Assembly (NCBI RefSeq): GCF_002764115.1
Contig: NZ_CP017940.1
Span: 2,516,501 to 2,580,500, forward strand
Source of the DNA: Phyllobacterium zundukense
Lineage (GTDB): Bacteria > Pseudomonadota > Alphaproteobacteria > Rhizobiales > Rhizobiaceae
Direction of reading: 5' to 3'
Length of the DNA: 64,000 nt
The number at the start of each line of letters is the position of its first letter. Position 1 is the first letter of the stretch. The notes beneath the pieces were generated by a model. That model was given only the letters and a program-made list of their open reading frames with translations. It had not been told where the DNA came from and ran no database searches. A program made the position numbers and the translations under genes. Positions 63,898 through 64,000 of the stretch are shown piece by piece.

Positions 63898-64000
63898 ATG
63901 ATCGATGACTTTGACGAAGACGACGAATGCGCCTGGGCAGTGCACAATTCCTCCAGGTGGTACTTCGGCATATTTCTCGCTGGCGTCGTCCTGGCGGCAC
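63898..64000 (+). CDS. Start of a membrane protein, cut by window edge
   Basis: An ATG with AAAGGG upstream opens MIDDFDEDDECAWAVHNSSR followed by the start of a hydrophobic segment (WYFGIFLAGVVLAA). The gene continues past the window. Confidence 0.5.
   Translation, partial: MIDDFDEDDECAWAVHNSSRWYFGIFLAGVVLAA

Overview
The window looks like chromosomal DNA of a Hyphomicrobiales (Rhizobiales) alphaproteobacterium, most like the Phyllobacteriaceae/Brucellaceae. The basis is the gene content: a MucR-type zinc-finger regulator, DUF2336, DUF1491, DUF5330, DUF3750 and TIGR03808 proteins, a betI-betC choline-sulfate operon, a rhizobial-type asparaginase, a ManC-AGE fusion, gene-transfer-agent (GTA) remnants, and dispersed palindromic intergenic repeats. 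Coding sequence is GC-rich and many genes have long antisense open frames. I cannot name the genus.

Layout. 0-4.2 kb: a GTA remnant, with a frame-broken tail/host-specificity gene (gp15-like) directly beside a gene resembling the one that precedes the large terminase. 4.5-16.5 kb: a LysE-type exporter, a bifunctional PBP1A-family enzyme, a DUF1214/DUF1254 pair, YciI, DUF2336, DUF1491, a peptidoglycan-binding protein overlapping a DivJ/PleC-like histidine kinase, DUF5330, SufE, a vapBC pair, and a broken DUF6456 gene next to an orphan DnaA-domain-IV-like gene. 17-31 kb: an alpha/beta hydrolase, MucR, an S9 oligopeptidase, an orphan SsuA-like binding protein, two c-type cytochromes, a low-complexity secreted protein, an SRPBCC protein with twin operator-like repeats, a frame-broken GNAT gene, and a signalling locus (response regulator, FkbM methyltransferase, SUOX-fold periplasmic protein, histidine kinase). 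31-46 kb: sodB, a branched-chain aminotransferase, an L,D-transpeptidase, a GH20 lipoprotein with a long coiled-coil, an exported HAD phosphatase, a HerA-like ATPase, an SDR, both methylmalonyl-CoA mutase subunits and CorA. 46-60 kb: an AbrB-like protein, a GreA/GreB-type factor, TIGR03808, asparaginase, DUF3750, a thiolase, the betI-betC-betA-betB operon, a second vapBC pair and a ManC-AGE fusion. 60.15 kb to the end: tRNA-Pro(CGG), followed by poorly recognisable membrane or exported proteins including a lipoprotein with a nitrilase-like catalytic pattern.

Functional themes. The bet genes should convert choline-O-sulfate through choline and betaine aldehyde to glycine betaine under BetI control. 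The mutase subunits link propionyl-CoA metabolism to succinyl-CoA. Several genes act on the envelope (PBP1A, L,D-transpeptidase, peptidoglycan-binding protein, GH20).

The most unusual points are: (1) the methyltransferase/SUOX/histidine-kinase signalling locus, whose SUOX-fold domain appears to lack the molybdenum-ligand cysteine; (2) the nitrilase-like lipoprotein beyond tRNA-Pro; (3) a dispersed repeat whose hairpin shows compensatory base changes between copies; (4) the collapsed GTA cluster. Four reading-frame breaks in three genes raise a choice between real gene decay and indel errors in the sequence.
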